From JBGPOS01 sp041488155 (lineage in GTDB: Bacteria > Chloroflexota > Dehalococcoidia > Tepidiformales > Tepidiformaceae), in NCBI GenBank assembly GCA_041488155.1, contig JBGPOS010000049.1:1-30241 (forward strand): a stretch of 30,241 bases of DNA, in the 5' to 3' direction. Below the pieces are notes generated by a model. It did not search any database. It was not told the origin of the DNA and worked only from the letters and a program-made list of their open reading frames with translations. This document shows, piece by piece, positions 1 to 7,407 of this stretch (positions are counted from its first letter, which is position 1; the number at the start of each line of letters is the position of its first letter). Both the position numbers and the translations under genes were made by a program.

Positions 1-495
1 ACGCGCCCGGCGCGCGAGGCAGGGGACTACTTCCGCCGCCAGGGCACCGATGCCGACGCGCTGGCTGCTGAGCTAGACACGCCAGAGAAGCGGCGGCGGT
101 ACATCGCGACGTTCTACGGCTCGCGGTTCTGGGCGCACCCGGGGGCGTTCGACGACGAGGCGACAGATTTCATGACAGAACCGTTCGCTGACGGGCGGAA
201 GCTGCGAGCGAGCTTCGGGGCGTATGAGAGTGCGCTGAAAGAAGGAGCCAGGAGCGAGCCTTCGGTGATGGCCACGCCTAACCCAATGCCGACCCTGATT
301 CTTTTCGGGCCATCCGACCACGTCATCTATCCGGAGTTCGACCGCATGGCAGAGGTGGTGTTCCCGAATCGCGTCGGGCCGTTCCTGGTGCGGGACGCCG
401 GACACTTCCTGCAGTGGGAGGCGGCGGACGTCTTCAACGGGGCTCTCCGGGCGTTCTGTGGTGACCTGCTTCAGGGGCGGATGTCGCGGGCGTAG
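1..495 (+). CDS. Alpha/beta-fold hydrolase, C-terminal part (cut by window start)
   Basis: The frame is open from base 1 to the TAG at 493-495, giving 164 residues of a protein whose N-terminus lies outside the window. The second half matches the end of the alpha/beta hydrolase fold: a strand LILFG followed by PSDHV supplies the acid of the catalytic triad (Asp at visible residue 106), and DAGHFLQWE supplies the catalytic histidine (visible residue 135), followed by the usual final helix. The nucleophile elbow is outside the window, so the substrate class (epoxide, haloacid, ester) cannot be told. The 3' end overlaps the convergent short-chain dehydrogenase gene by 25 bases, so no separate terminator fits between them. 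Family call is firm; function is open. Confidence 0.85.
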   Translation, partial: TRPAREAGDYFRRQGTDADALAAELDTPEKRRRYIATFYGSRFWAHPGAFDDEATDFMTEPFADGRKLRASFGAYESALKEGARSEPSVMATPNPMPTLILFGPSDHVIYPEFDRMAEVVFPNRVGPFLVRDAGHFLQWEAADVFNGALRAFCGDLLQGRMSRA

Positions 496-1220
496 TCGCG
501 GCCGCCGCGGACGGTGACGCGCATTATGGCGCCCGCGCGGGAGTCGTCTTCGAGCAGCTCGATGACGCCGGCGGCGACGTCTTCGGGCTGAAGGATTCCG
601 CCGACCTGCTGCTTCAACTCCTCAACGCGCTCGTCGCCAGCGCGGCGAACGAGAGGTGTGTCGGTGAAGGTTGGGCAGATGGCGTTCACACGGATGTTGG
701 CTTCGAGGGCCAGGTAGGCGAGCGAGCGGGTGAAGTTGATCACGCCGGCCTTGGTCGCGGCATAGACGGGGGAATCTGGCATCGGAAGGAGCCCGCCCAT
801 CGAGGCGGTGTTGATGATCACCCCTCCGTGAGCCCTTCGCATTTCGCGGACGGCGATGCGGGTGGCGTCGATCACGGCGGTGAGATTGATGTCGACAACC
901 CGCTGCCAGTCGCCAGAGGCGTCGTCGAAGAGCGTCTCGCCCGCGACGCCTGCGTTGTTGCAGACAATATCGAGCGACCCAAAGTGCTCCACGGCAGAAG
1001 CGAAAGCGGCGGCGATGTCTTCGGTGCGGGTGACATCGCAATGGCAGAAGACGGCGATTCCGTGGGCCGCGCCGATCATGTCGACGGTCGCGGCTCCGCC
1101 GGCGGCGTCGAGGTCCGCGACGATGACACGGGCGCCCGACCGGGCGAGTACCCGGGCCATGGCCCTGCCGATTCCCGAGGCAGCGCCGCTGACGACAGCA
1201 CTCTTGCCCTTGATTTCCAT
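471..1220 (-). CDS. Short-chain dehydrogenase/reductase (SDR), classical type
   Basis: A 249-residue classical SDR, an NAD(P)-dependent oxidoreductase of alcohols or ketones. The cofactor motif SGAASGIG is at residues 11-18, NNAG at 88-91, and the catalytic Ser140, Tyr153 and Lys157 (YAATK) are all present. An acidic residue at the end of the second strand (VADLD, Asp36) favours NAD over NADP. I start at ATG 1220, since the residues upstream in the same frame do not resemble an SDR and the fold begins at once after this Met; a G-rich stretch 8-10 bases upstream is a weak ribosome site. A bigger in-frame reading to 1328 is unlikely. It is divergent from the carbonic anhydrase gene. The substrate cannot be read from the sequence; steroid, short alcohol or 3-hydroxyacyl substrates are all possible. 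Confidence 0.92.
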   Translation of the reverse strand: MEIKGKSAVVSGAASGIGRAMARVLARSGARVIVADLDAAGGAATVDMIGAAHGIAVFCHCDVTRTEDIAAAFASAVEHFGSLDIVCNNAGVAGETLFDDASGDWQRVVDINLTAVIDATRIAVREMRRAHGGVIINTASMGGLLPMPDSPVYAATKAGVINFTRSLAYLALEANIRVNAICPTFTDTPLVRRAGDERVEELKQQVGGILQPEDVAAGVIELLEDDSRAGAIMRVTVRGGRDYARDIRP

Positions 1221-1265
1221 GTGGTTACCCCCGGGGGACGGCGCGCCTGTAAACCGGGCGGGGTT

Positions 1266-1294
1266 TTGGCAGCGGGCCGAGCGGGGCCTACGAT
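1266..1294 (+). promoter_or_regulatory. Sigma-70-like promoter for the carbonic anhydrase gene
   Basis: TTGGCA at 1266-1271 and TACGAT at 1289-1294 are separated by exactly 17 bases, matching a housekeeping promoter at 5/6 and 4/6 positions. Transcription would start near 1301, leaving a leader of about 45 bases that contains a small hairpin (CCCCG 1302-1306, CGGGG 1311-1315) and an AGGGAG ribosome site at 1332-1337. On the other strand the same bases read TATCGT (1290-1295), which could be a -10 box for the divergent SDR gene. Not experimentally shown. Confidence 0.5.
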
Positions 1295-1345
1295 ACCAGA
1301 GCCCCGTGTCCGGGGTGTCCCACATCACTTCAGGGAGCTTGTTGC

Positions 1346-1894
1346 ATGCCTATCTACGCGGTCGGGGACAAGGTCCCGGCGATCCACCCCGACGCGTTCG
1401 TAGCGCCGACGGCAACGATCGTGGGTGACGTCAGGATTCATGCCGGCGCTTCCGTGTGGTACGGGGCGGTGGTTCGGGGCGATACGTCGTACGCGGTGAT
1501 CGGGCGAGGGGCCAACGTGCAGGACGGGGCTGTGGTGCACGGACGGGCGGGGCTGCCGGCGCTGATCGGAGAGGAGGCGTCGATCGCGCATAACGCGATC
1601 ATTCACGGCGCGACGATCGGAGACCGCGCGCTGATCGGGAACGGGGCCCAGGTGCTGGACGGGGCGGTGGTCGAGAAGGGGGCGCTTGTGGCGGCTGGAT
1701 CGGTGGTGCTGGCCGAGACCGTGATCCCGGCGGGGATGCTGGCGGCGGGGACACCGGCCACGGTGAAGCGACCGATCGCCGGGTCGGCGGCGGAGGAATG
1801 GGTGACGGGCAATCCCGGGCGGTACGCGCGGCTGGCGGCCGAACATAAGGCGGGTTTACGCGAGATAGACCGAAACGAGGTCGCAGCGCCGTAA
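1346..1894 (+). CDS. Gamma-class carbonic anhydrase / YrdA-like hexapeptide protein
   Basis: 182 residues of left-handed beta-helix hexapeptide repeats (runs such as IGEEAS, IAHNAI, IGDRAL, IGNGAQ between about residues 10 and 130) with a C-terminal helix. The three zinc-ligand histidines of the gamma carbonic anhydrase family are present as His65 (VVHGR), His82 (IAHNA) and His87 (IIHGA), with the same five-residue spacing between the last two as in the Methanosarcina enzyme. These trimers bind a metal between subunits; some hydrate CO2, many YrdA-like members have no shown activity. The ATG follows an AGGGAG site by 8 bases and a good promoter. The next gene starts 43 bases after the stop in the same direction. 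Metal-binding family call is firm; catalysis is likely but not certain. Confidence 0.92.
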   Translation: MPIYAVGDKVPAIHPDAFVAPTATIVGDVRIHAGASVWYGAVVRGDTSYAVIGRGANVQDGAVVHGRAGLPALIGEEASIAHNAIIHGATIGDRALIGNGAQVLDGAVVEKGALVAAGSVVLAETVIPAGMLAAGTPATVKRPIAGSAAEEWVTGNPGRYARLAAEHKAGLREIDRNEVAAP

Positions 1895-1936
1895 ACTAAG
1901 GGGAACATCTCTGATTGGTGGCGATCGGTCCTCGCT

Positions 1937-2521
1937 GTGAACCTGCGGATACTCTTAAGCTTCCTTCCCGTCGCCGTATTCTTTGGGCTGACGCGGATTG
2001 CGCCTGCCTGGGTGGCAGTTGGAGGCGGATTCGCGGCTTCGGGGGCAGTGTTCTACACGAACCGCCGCCACCGGCTGATCGGGATGCTGACGGCCTTCGG
2101 ATTCAGCGTGGTGGCGTTGTCGGCACTGGTTGGAATCGTGTCGAACAGCGAAAAGGCGTACCTCGCTTCGGGGCCGCTTTCCGATTTCCTGTTCGTACCG
2201 GTCTACCTGGGGAGCATCTACGTTGGCAAGCCTTTGGTTGGCGGAATCGCGCGCGAACTGATGCCTGGGGTGGCGGGGCGAGTAGCGCCGAACGCCGCGT
2301 TGTTTGGGTGGTTGTCACTGGCCTGGGCGGCCTACGACCTGTTTCACGGGGCCATCCGTGTGGTGCTGCTTTCGAATCTCTCGGTTGGTGAATACCTCGT
2401 TTGGAGCCGCCTGGTGGGGTGGCCGATGTCAGGCGCGTTGCTCGCGTTGACGGGCTGGCTCATCTACCGGGCAGCGATGGCGCGGGAACCGGCGCTGGTC
2501 GCGGACGCGGCGCCCTCCTAA
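1937..2521 (+). CDS. Multi-pass membrane protein, DUF3159/VC0807-like
   Basis: A 194-residue hydrophobic protein starting with GTG at 1937. I count about six membrane segments: two between residues 4 and 42, one at about 47-68, one at about 84-97, one at about 121-145 and one at about 160-183. The stretch with SGPLSDFLFVPVYLGS and then KPLVGGIAREL resembles the GxL..YxxSxxxxRPLVG pattern of the DUF3159 and VC0807 families of uncharacterised inner-membrane proteins, related loosely to intracellular septation proteins. This likeness is from memory of the pattern. No catalytic residues can be named. It follows the carbonic anhydrase by 42 bases and may be cotranscribed. Its end lies 11 bases from the convergent acyl-CoA dehydrogenase. 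Confidence 0.7.
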   Translation: MNLRILLSFLPVAVFFGLTRIAPAWVAVGGGFAASGAVFYTNRRHRLIGMLTAFGFSVVALSALVGIVSNSEKAYLASGPLSDFLFVPVYLGSIYVGKPLVGGIARELMPGVAGRVAPNAALFGWLSLAWAAYDLFHGAIRVVLLSNLSVGEYLVWSRLVGWPMSGALLALTGWLIYRAAMAREPALVADAAPS

Positions 2522-2532
2522 GGCTCGATCGA

Positions 2533-3681
2533 CTACTCCCTGGGGAGTCCGAGACCACGAGTGGCAATGACTGAGCGCTGGATCTCGCTTGTGCCGCCTT
2601 CGATCGTGTTGGCAACGCTGCGCAACAGGGTGTATTGCGTGCGCTCGGCGTTCGAGCCGAAGGGCGCGGCCTGCCCGAGCATGCCGAAGGCCTCGACCGC
2701 TGAAACCGCGATTCGCTGCTGAAGCTCAGCGCCGAAGAGCTTCGCCATCTGCGCTTCGCGGGTGGGAATGAGGCCGCTGCCCTGCATGGAAGCGATGTTG
2801 TAAGCCATGTTTCGGAGCACCTGGACGGCAACTGCGTGGTCAGCGAGGCGGTGGCGCACGGCCGAAGGGACGGACCCGCGACGGCCGTTGAGATAGGCGA
2901 CGAGCTCGTCGACGGTGCGGCGGGCGCTGGAGGTGGCGCCGATTGAGGAGCGTTCGAAGTCGAGGCCGACGGCGACGTGGTACCAGCCCCGGTTTTCTTC
3001 GCCTACGAGGTTGGCGGCGGGGATGCGGACGTCTTCGAAGTAGATCTCATTGAACTCGTGGGTGCCGGCCATGTTCGTGAGCGGGCGAACGGTTATCCCG
3101 GGGGTGTCCATCTTGATGGCGAAGGTGGAGATGCCCTTGTGCTTGGGGACATCCGGATCGGTGCGAGCGGCGAGCCAGCCCCAGTCGGCGTAGTGGCCGA
3201 AGGTGGTCCAGATTTTCTGGCCGTTGATGACGTAATCGTCGCCGTCGCGGACGGCACGGGTCTGCATGGCGGCGAGATCGGAGCCAGCGCCCGGCTCGGA
3301 GTAGAGCGTGCACCAGATGTCGGTTCCATCGGCGATGGCGGAGAGGTAATCGCGCTTCTGGGCGCCGGTGCCGTAAAGCATGACGACGGGACCGACCCAG
3401 GCAACGCCCATGTTCACGACGCCGGGCACGCGGTGGTAGGCCATCTGCTCGTTGAACAAGAGTTGCTCCATCGGGGAGGCGCCGAGGCCGCCGTATTCTC
3501 TGGGCCAGGGAAGGGCGAGCCAATGGCGCGAGGCGAGGCGCTTCATGACGGCGCGTTCGACTTCGATCCCGGCCGCGAGCGACTCTCGAGGGGTTGACCA
3601 GCCCTCGGGGAGGTCGTGTTCGATGAAGGCGGCGACATCTCGCTGGAACTCGGCCTGTGCAGGATCGAGGCGGAAGTCCAT
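2533..3681 (-). CDS. Acyl-CoA dehydrogenase, FadE-like
   Basis: 382 residues with the full acyl-CoA dehydrogenase fold: N-terminal helical domain, the middle beta-domain signature YSEPGAGSDLAAMQT with NGQKIWTT that binds FAD and substrate, and the C-terminal helix ending in IEGGTSEIQ and TRGLGLPR. It oxidises an acyl-CoA to the 2-enoyl-CoA and passes electrons to an electron-transfer flavoprotein. A glutamate (361) precedes GGTSEIQ; in the paralogue at 7408 this position is alanine. Start at ATG 3681 is supported by AAGGAG 7 bases upstream and a TACAAT box at 3709-3714; the longer in-frame extension to 3804 has no homology and crosses the promoter. Chain length and branching of the substrate cannot be told; members of this clade often act on steroid or branched acyl side chains. 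Confidence 0.95.
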   Translation of the reverse strand: MDFRLDPAQAEFQRDVAAFIEHDLPEGWSTPRESLAAGIEVERAVMKRLASRHWLALPWPREYGGLGASPMEQLLFNEQMAYHRVPGVVNMGVAWVGPVVMLYGTGAQKRDYLSAIADGTDIWCTLYSEPGAGSDLAAMQTRAVRDGDDYVINGQKIWTTFGHYADWGWLAARTDPDVPKHKGISTFAIKMDTPGITVRPLTNMAGTHEFNEIYFEDVRIPAANLVGEENRGWYHVAVGLDFERSSIGATSSARRTVDELVAYLNGRRGSVPSAVRHRLADHAVAVQVLRNMAYNIASMQGSGLIPTREAQMAKLFGAELQQRIAVSAVEAFGMLGQAAPFGSNAERTQYTLLRSVANTIEGGTSEIQRSVIATRGLGLPRE

Positions 3682-3708
3682 CGGTGGCTCCTTGTTGGTG
3701 GCAGCTGG

Positions 3709-3714
3709 ATTGTA
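3709..3714 (-). promoter_or_regulatory. -10-like box TACAAT for the acyl-CoA dehydrogenase
   Basis: TACAAT on the minus strand lies 27 bases before the ATG at 3681, with the AAGGAG ribosome site between them. No convincing -35 element stands 16-18 bases upstream. It sits back to back with the polA -10 box 50 bases away. Confidence 0.4.
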
Positions 3715-3764
3715 GCGCGGGAGCGGAGGCTGCCGGCGCGGGCTTCGGGCACGAGGTTGGCCGT

Positions 3765-3770
3765 TATAAT
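3765..3770 (+). promoter_or_regulatory. Consensus -10 box TATAAT directly before the polA start
   Basis: A perfect TATAAT ends 6 bases before the GTG at 3777. A transcript starting the usual 6-8 bases downstream would begin at or within the start codon, so this looks like a leaderless promoter. No Shine-Dalgarno sequence and no clear -35 box are visible. Confidence 0.5.
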
Positions 3771-3776
3771 CGCGAC

Positions 3777-6524
3777 GTGACAGCAGCCCCGGGCCAAAAG
3801 CCACGCCTCGTGATTCTCGACTCTCACGGGATCTTGTTCCGGGCGTTCTTCGCGTTCGCGCAATCCGACAAGCCGCTCATGACGTCGAAGGGCGAGCTCA
3901 CGTTCGCGACGCACGGCTACGCGGAGACGCTGATCCGGGTGCTGGACCTGCTGCGGCCGACGCACATCTGCGCGGCCTGGGATGCCGCAGGCAAGACGTT
4001 TCGCCACGAGGCGAGCGCGGCCTACAAGGCGACCCGGCGGGAGACGCCATCGGAGCTGCTGGTGCAGATGGCACGGGTGCGGGAGATGCTCGAGGCATTC
4101 AACATCCCGATCATCGAAATGCCGGGATACGAGGCGGACGACGTAGCAGGCACGATCGCTCGGATCGCGGCGAGCGAGGGGATCGAGACGTACATCGCGA
4201 CGCTGGACACCGACCTGGTGCAACTGATCGGGCCGAGCGTGAACCTCTTTATGTTCCGTCCCTACCAGCGCACGACGGTGGATTACAACGAGCAACGGGC
4301 GGCAGAGCACTACGGCTTCAGCCCGAAGTACATGATCGACTTCAAGGCGCTCAAAGGGGACTCAAGCGACAACGTTGCAGGGATAAAGGGGATCGGGGAG
4401 AAGACCGCGACGGACCTCATCCGCCAGTTCGGGGACGTGGAGTCTATCTACGAACACATCGACGAGGTGAAGAGTCCATCGGTGAGGCAGAAGCTGGTGG
4501 AGGGAGAGTCGATCGCCAGGCTGAACAAAGAACTGGTGACGATCCACACCGACCTGCCGATCGCGTTCGACCTCGAGGCGTGCCGGGTGCAGGACTTCGA
4601 CCGCGAGCGGGTTGCGGCGCTGTTCCGGGAGCTGGAGTTCCGGATGCTGGCGACACGTTTGCGAGAGGTCATCGGCGAGGAGAGAGCGGCGGGGCGCGCG
4701 GCTGCGGAAGCTGAGGAGCCGATCGAGTACCAGGTGGTCACGGACGCCGGCGCGCTGGACGAACTCGCACGCCAGCTGCGCAAGGCCGGAAGCTTCGGCT
4801 TCGCCTCCGTGTCGACGACCGGGGACACCCGGCATGCGCTCCTGCTCGGCCTGGCATTCGCGACGGCTCCGGGGACGGCGTGGTACGTGCCCTTTGGCCA
4901 CGCGCCGAGGCTCGAAGAAGGTCCGGGGCAGTTGCCGCGGGACACGGTGCTTTCGACGTTGGGGCCGCTGCTGAGCGAGCCGGGGCTTGCAAAAACGACG
5001 TACGGGACGAAGTACCTGATGCATCAGCTGGCGCCTCAAGGTGTGCAGCTGCATGGGGCCGACTTCGACGTTTCGATTGCTGCGTTCCTGCTCGGAGAGA
5101 CGTCTTCGGACCTTGGGCCGTTGATCAACGAGCGGCTGGGGATCGAGACAGTCGCGCTTGCCACGCTGACGGGGACGGGGAGGAACGCTGTCCCGTTGGC
5201 GCAGGTGGAGGTGGAACGGGTGAGCGAATACTCTTGCCAACAGGCGGAGATGCTGCTCCGGATCCGGCCGCAGCTTGAGAATCAGCTGCGTGAGCGAGGG
5301 CAATGGGCGCTGTTCGCTGAGATGGAGCTGCCGCTGGTGCCGGTGCTCTACCGGATGGAGGAGCTGGGCGTGGCGGTAGATGTCGGGGTGTTGCGGGAAC
5401 TTTCGCGGTCAATGTCGGGCGACATCGACCGCGCCGAGCGCGAGATTTATGGCTTGGTGGGGCACGAGTTCAACATCGGCAGTCCCCAACAGTTGAGCGA
5501 CATCCTGTTCAAGGAGATGGGGCTGCCGAAGAGCCGGAAGACGACCCAGGGCCACAGTACGGACCAGCGCGCGCTGGAGAACCTGCGGCCGATCAGCCCG
5601 ATCATTGATCTGATCTTCGAATATCGAGGGCTGACCAAGCTCAAGTCGACATACTGCGATGCTCTGCCCGCGACCGTCGCGGAGGACGGCCGGATCCACA
5701 CGGACTTTCAACAGACCGTGGCCGCCACAGGGCGCTTGAGCAGCACAAACCCGAACCTGCAGAACATCCCGGTGCGGACCGACGCGGGGCGCGGCATCCG
5801 CGGGGCGTTCGTCGCTTCCCACTTCGAAGATCCGTGGTTCGTGGCGGCAGACTACTCCCAAATCGAACTGCGGGTGCTCGCGCACATGACGGGGGATGCG
5901 GGGCTGGTTTCGGCGTTCCTGGCGGGCGAAGACATCCACCGGGCAACCGCGGCGACGGTGTACGGGGTGGCACCAGACGAAGTGACGCGGCAGATGCGCG
6001 ACCTGGCGAAGGTGGTGAACTTCGGGATCGTCTATGGGATGGGGGAGTTCGGGCTCAGCAGCCGGACGGAGCTTTCGCGGGAGGAGGCAGGGGCGTTCAT
6101 CAACACTTACTACGCGAAGTACCCCGGCATCCGCGACTGGCAGGAGGCCACGCTGTCCTCGACGCGGGAGAAGGGGTACGCAGAGACGCTGTTTGGACGG
6201 CGGCGCTACCTCATGGCCATCCGAAGCTCCAACTTCCAGGTGCGGAGTGCAGCCGAGCGAGAGGCCGTGAACATGCCGATCCAGGGGACGGCCGCCGACA
6301 TCATCAAGCTGGCGATGATCCGGGTTGATGATGAACTGCGAGAGCGAAGGCTGCAGAGCAGGATGCTTCTCCAGGTGCATGACGAACTGATCTTCGAGTG
6401 TCCCGCGGACGAGGTAGAAGCGATCCGCGAGCTGTCGACGAGGTTGATGCCGGCGAGCCCGGCACTGAACGTGCCACTGAAAGTGGACCTGAAGCAGGGG
6501 CGGACCTGGGGCGAGATGGAGTAG
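3777..6524 (+). CDS. polA: DNA polymerase I without a working proofreading exonuclease
   Basis: A 915-residue family A DNA polymerase for gap filling and Okazaki fragment maturation. Residues about 1-290 are the 5' nuclease (AAWD, YKATR, GYEADD, LDTDLVQL, then the helix-hairpin-helix KGIGEKTA). Residues about 320-540 keep the 3'-5' exonuclease fold only as a shell: the DxE of motif I is replaced (FGFASVS), the motif II aspartate is lost (TKYLMHQ), and motif III reads YSCQQAE. The polymerase domain is complete: motif A with DYSQIELR (Asp692), motif B with K745 and F749 (AKVVNFGIVYG), motif C VHDE (His868, Asp869). Phe749 is at the position that makes family members discriminate against dideoxynucleotides. 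I choose GTG 3777 because the fold begins there (VILDSHG) and TATAAT lies 6 bases upstream; the frame runs back to 3657 but that crosses the promoter. Ends 3 bases from the convergent hydrolase. Confidence 0.97.
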   Translation: MTAAPGQKPRLVILDSHGILFRAFFAFAQSDKPLMTSKGELTFATHGYAETLIRVLDLLRPTHICAAWDAAGKTFRHEASAAYKATRRETPSELLVQMARVREMLEAFNIPIIEMPGYEADDVAGTIARIAASEGIETYIATLDTDLVQLIGPSVNLFMFRPYQRTTVDYNEQRAAEHYGFSPKYMIDFKALKGDSSDNVAGIKGIGEKTATDLIRQFGDVESIYEHIDEVKSPSVRQKLVEGESIARLNKELVTIHTDLPIAFDLEACRVQDFDRERVAALFRELEFRMLATRLREVIGEERAAGRAAAEAEEPIEYQVVTDAGALDELARQLRKAGSFGFASVSTTGDTRHALLLGLAFATAPGTAWYVPFGHAPRLEEGPGQLPRDTVLSTLGPLLSEPGLAKTTYGTKYLMHQLAPQGVQLHGADFDVSIAAFLLGETSSDLGPLINERLGIETVALATLTGTGRNAVPLAQVEVERVSEYSCQQAEMLLRIRPQLENQLRERGQWALFAEMELPLVPVLYRMEELGVAVDVGVLRELSRSMSGDIDRAEREIYGLVGHEFNIGSPQQLSDILFKEMGLPKSRKTTQGHSTDQRALENLRPISPIIDLIFEYRGLTKLKSTYCDALPATVAEDGRIHTDFQQTVAATGRLSSTNPNLQNIPVRTDAGRGIRGAFVASHFEDPWFVAADYSQIELRVLAHMTGDAGLVSAFLAGEDIHRATAATVYGVAPDEVTRQMRDLAKVVNFGIVYGMGEFGLSSRTELSREEAGAFINTYYAKYPGIRDWQEATLSSTREKGYAETLFGRRRYLMAIRSSNFQVRSAAEREAVNMPIQGTAADIIKLAMIRVDDELRERRLQSRMLLQVHDELIFECPADEVEAIRELSTRLMPASPALNVPLKVDLKQGRTWGEME

Positions 6525-6526
6525 GT

Positions 6527-7282
6527 TCAGGCCTCCTGGGCGGAGCTGAAGCGGGGCCGGAGAAAGGCGATCGTGGCGTCGGTGGCCTCGGCTGCGGGGA
6601 GCTCACCGTGGGCGCCGGGGTGGGCGTGGAGGCGCTTGTCCTTCGAGCCAACCTGGTCGAAGAGATCGAACGCACCCTGACGGTAGAACCGCTCGTCGTG
6701 CCATTGGACGAAAAAGAGCACGGGGCAGGTGATGCGTGGCGCCTCGGCGGCGTGCCGTGTGGCAATGCGACCGCGGTCGGCGCTGGGGCCTGTGAAGCCG
6801 CAGAGGCCAAGGACGGCGACCTTTATTCGGGGTTCGGCGGCCACCAGAGGGACGCCGAACATCGTTCCCATCGAGAGACCCCAGTAGGCCACGCGGCCGG
6901 AGTCGATCGAGGGCAGATCGGAGAGGGCATCGAGGGTCGCCTGCCAGTCGGCGGACATGCGATCGAAGGTGTCGGGCTTGTGCCAGAGGGCACGGTAGGC
7001 CCGGTGGTCGGGAGGGCGGATGGGGCCGCGTTCGCCGTGGTCGATGGCATCGATCGCGGCGACGGCGTAGCCGAGCCGGCGGACGAGGCGACGAGCCATG
7101 GCCAGACCGTTGCGGTTGCGCTTTTCGCCGTGGCCGCCGTGACCGACAAGGACGAGCGGCGAGGGCCCGGCTGACGCTTCCGGGCTCCAGAGGATCCCGG
7201 GGATGGTATCGCCGGCACGCTCCACGACGAACGGACGCTCGGTCACCCCCATTGCAGTGCTGCCTTCAGCAGTCCAGCGCAT
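6527..7282 (-). CDS. Dienelactone hydrolase-like alpha/beta hydrolase
   Basis: A 251-residue single-domain alpha/beta hydrolase. The oxyanion region is VGHGGHGE (46-53), the nucleophile elbow is GLSMG with Ser137, the acid is Asp196 in QWHDE and the base is His225 in PGAHGE. The order and spacing match serine hydrolases of the dienelactone hydrolase/prolyl oligopeptidase-like superfamily, acting on an ester, lactone or amide. It has no signal peptide and so is cytosolic. I use ATG 7282, preceded by a G-rich ribosome site and a TACGTT box; ATG 7252 is an alternative that would remove ten residues outside the conserved fold. The genes on both sides are acyl-CoA or DNA metabolism, so context does not reveal a substrate. 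Confidence 0.88.
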   Translation of the reverse strand: MRWTAEGSTAMGVTERPFVVERAGDTIPGILWSPEASAGPSPLVLVGHGGHGEKRNRNGLAMARRLVRRLGYAVAAIDAIDHGERGPIRPPDHRAYRALWHKPDTFDRMSADWQATLDALSDLPSIDSGRVAYWGLSMGTMFGVPLVAAEPRIKVAVLGLCGFTGPSADRGRIATRHAAEAPRITCPVLFFVQWHDERFYRQGAFDLFDQVGSKDKRLHAHPGAHGELPAAEATDATIAFLRPRFSSAQEA

Positions 7283-7308
7283 CGTTCCCCCAGGTGGGTT
7301 AGAGAGGC

Positions 7309-7314
7309 AACGTA
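7309..7314 (-). promoter_or_regulatory. -10-like box TACGTT for the hydrolase
   Basis: TACGTT on the minus strand lies 26 bases before ATG 7282, leaving a leader of about 20 bases with GGGGGAA as a ribosome site. No good -35 element is seen. Confidence 0.3.
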
Positions 7315-7374
7315 GCACAAGGCGGGGACGGGTGGACGGGGCCGGCTTCGGCTACCAGGACCGCTGCAAGCGTG

Positions 7375-7380
7375 TAGAAT
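7375..7380 (+). promoter_or_regulatory. -10-like box TAGAAT for the second acyl-CoA dehydrogenase
   Basis: TAGAAT matches five of six consensus positions and lies 27 bases before ATG 7408, with GGAGAACGAG as ribosome site between. The -35 region is not recognisable. The spacing is the same as for the acyl-CoA dehydrogenase at 3681. Confidence 0.4.
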
Positions 7381-7407
7381 CGGCGCACATTCAAAACGGA
7401 GAACGAG

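Noticed and set aside
4362..6380. Long open frames on the minus strand opposite polA (4362-5303 and 5409-6380)
   Set aside because: They are rich in Arg, Pro and His and match no fold, while the plus strand encodes an intact polymerase. They arise from the strong G-bias of the plus strand.
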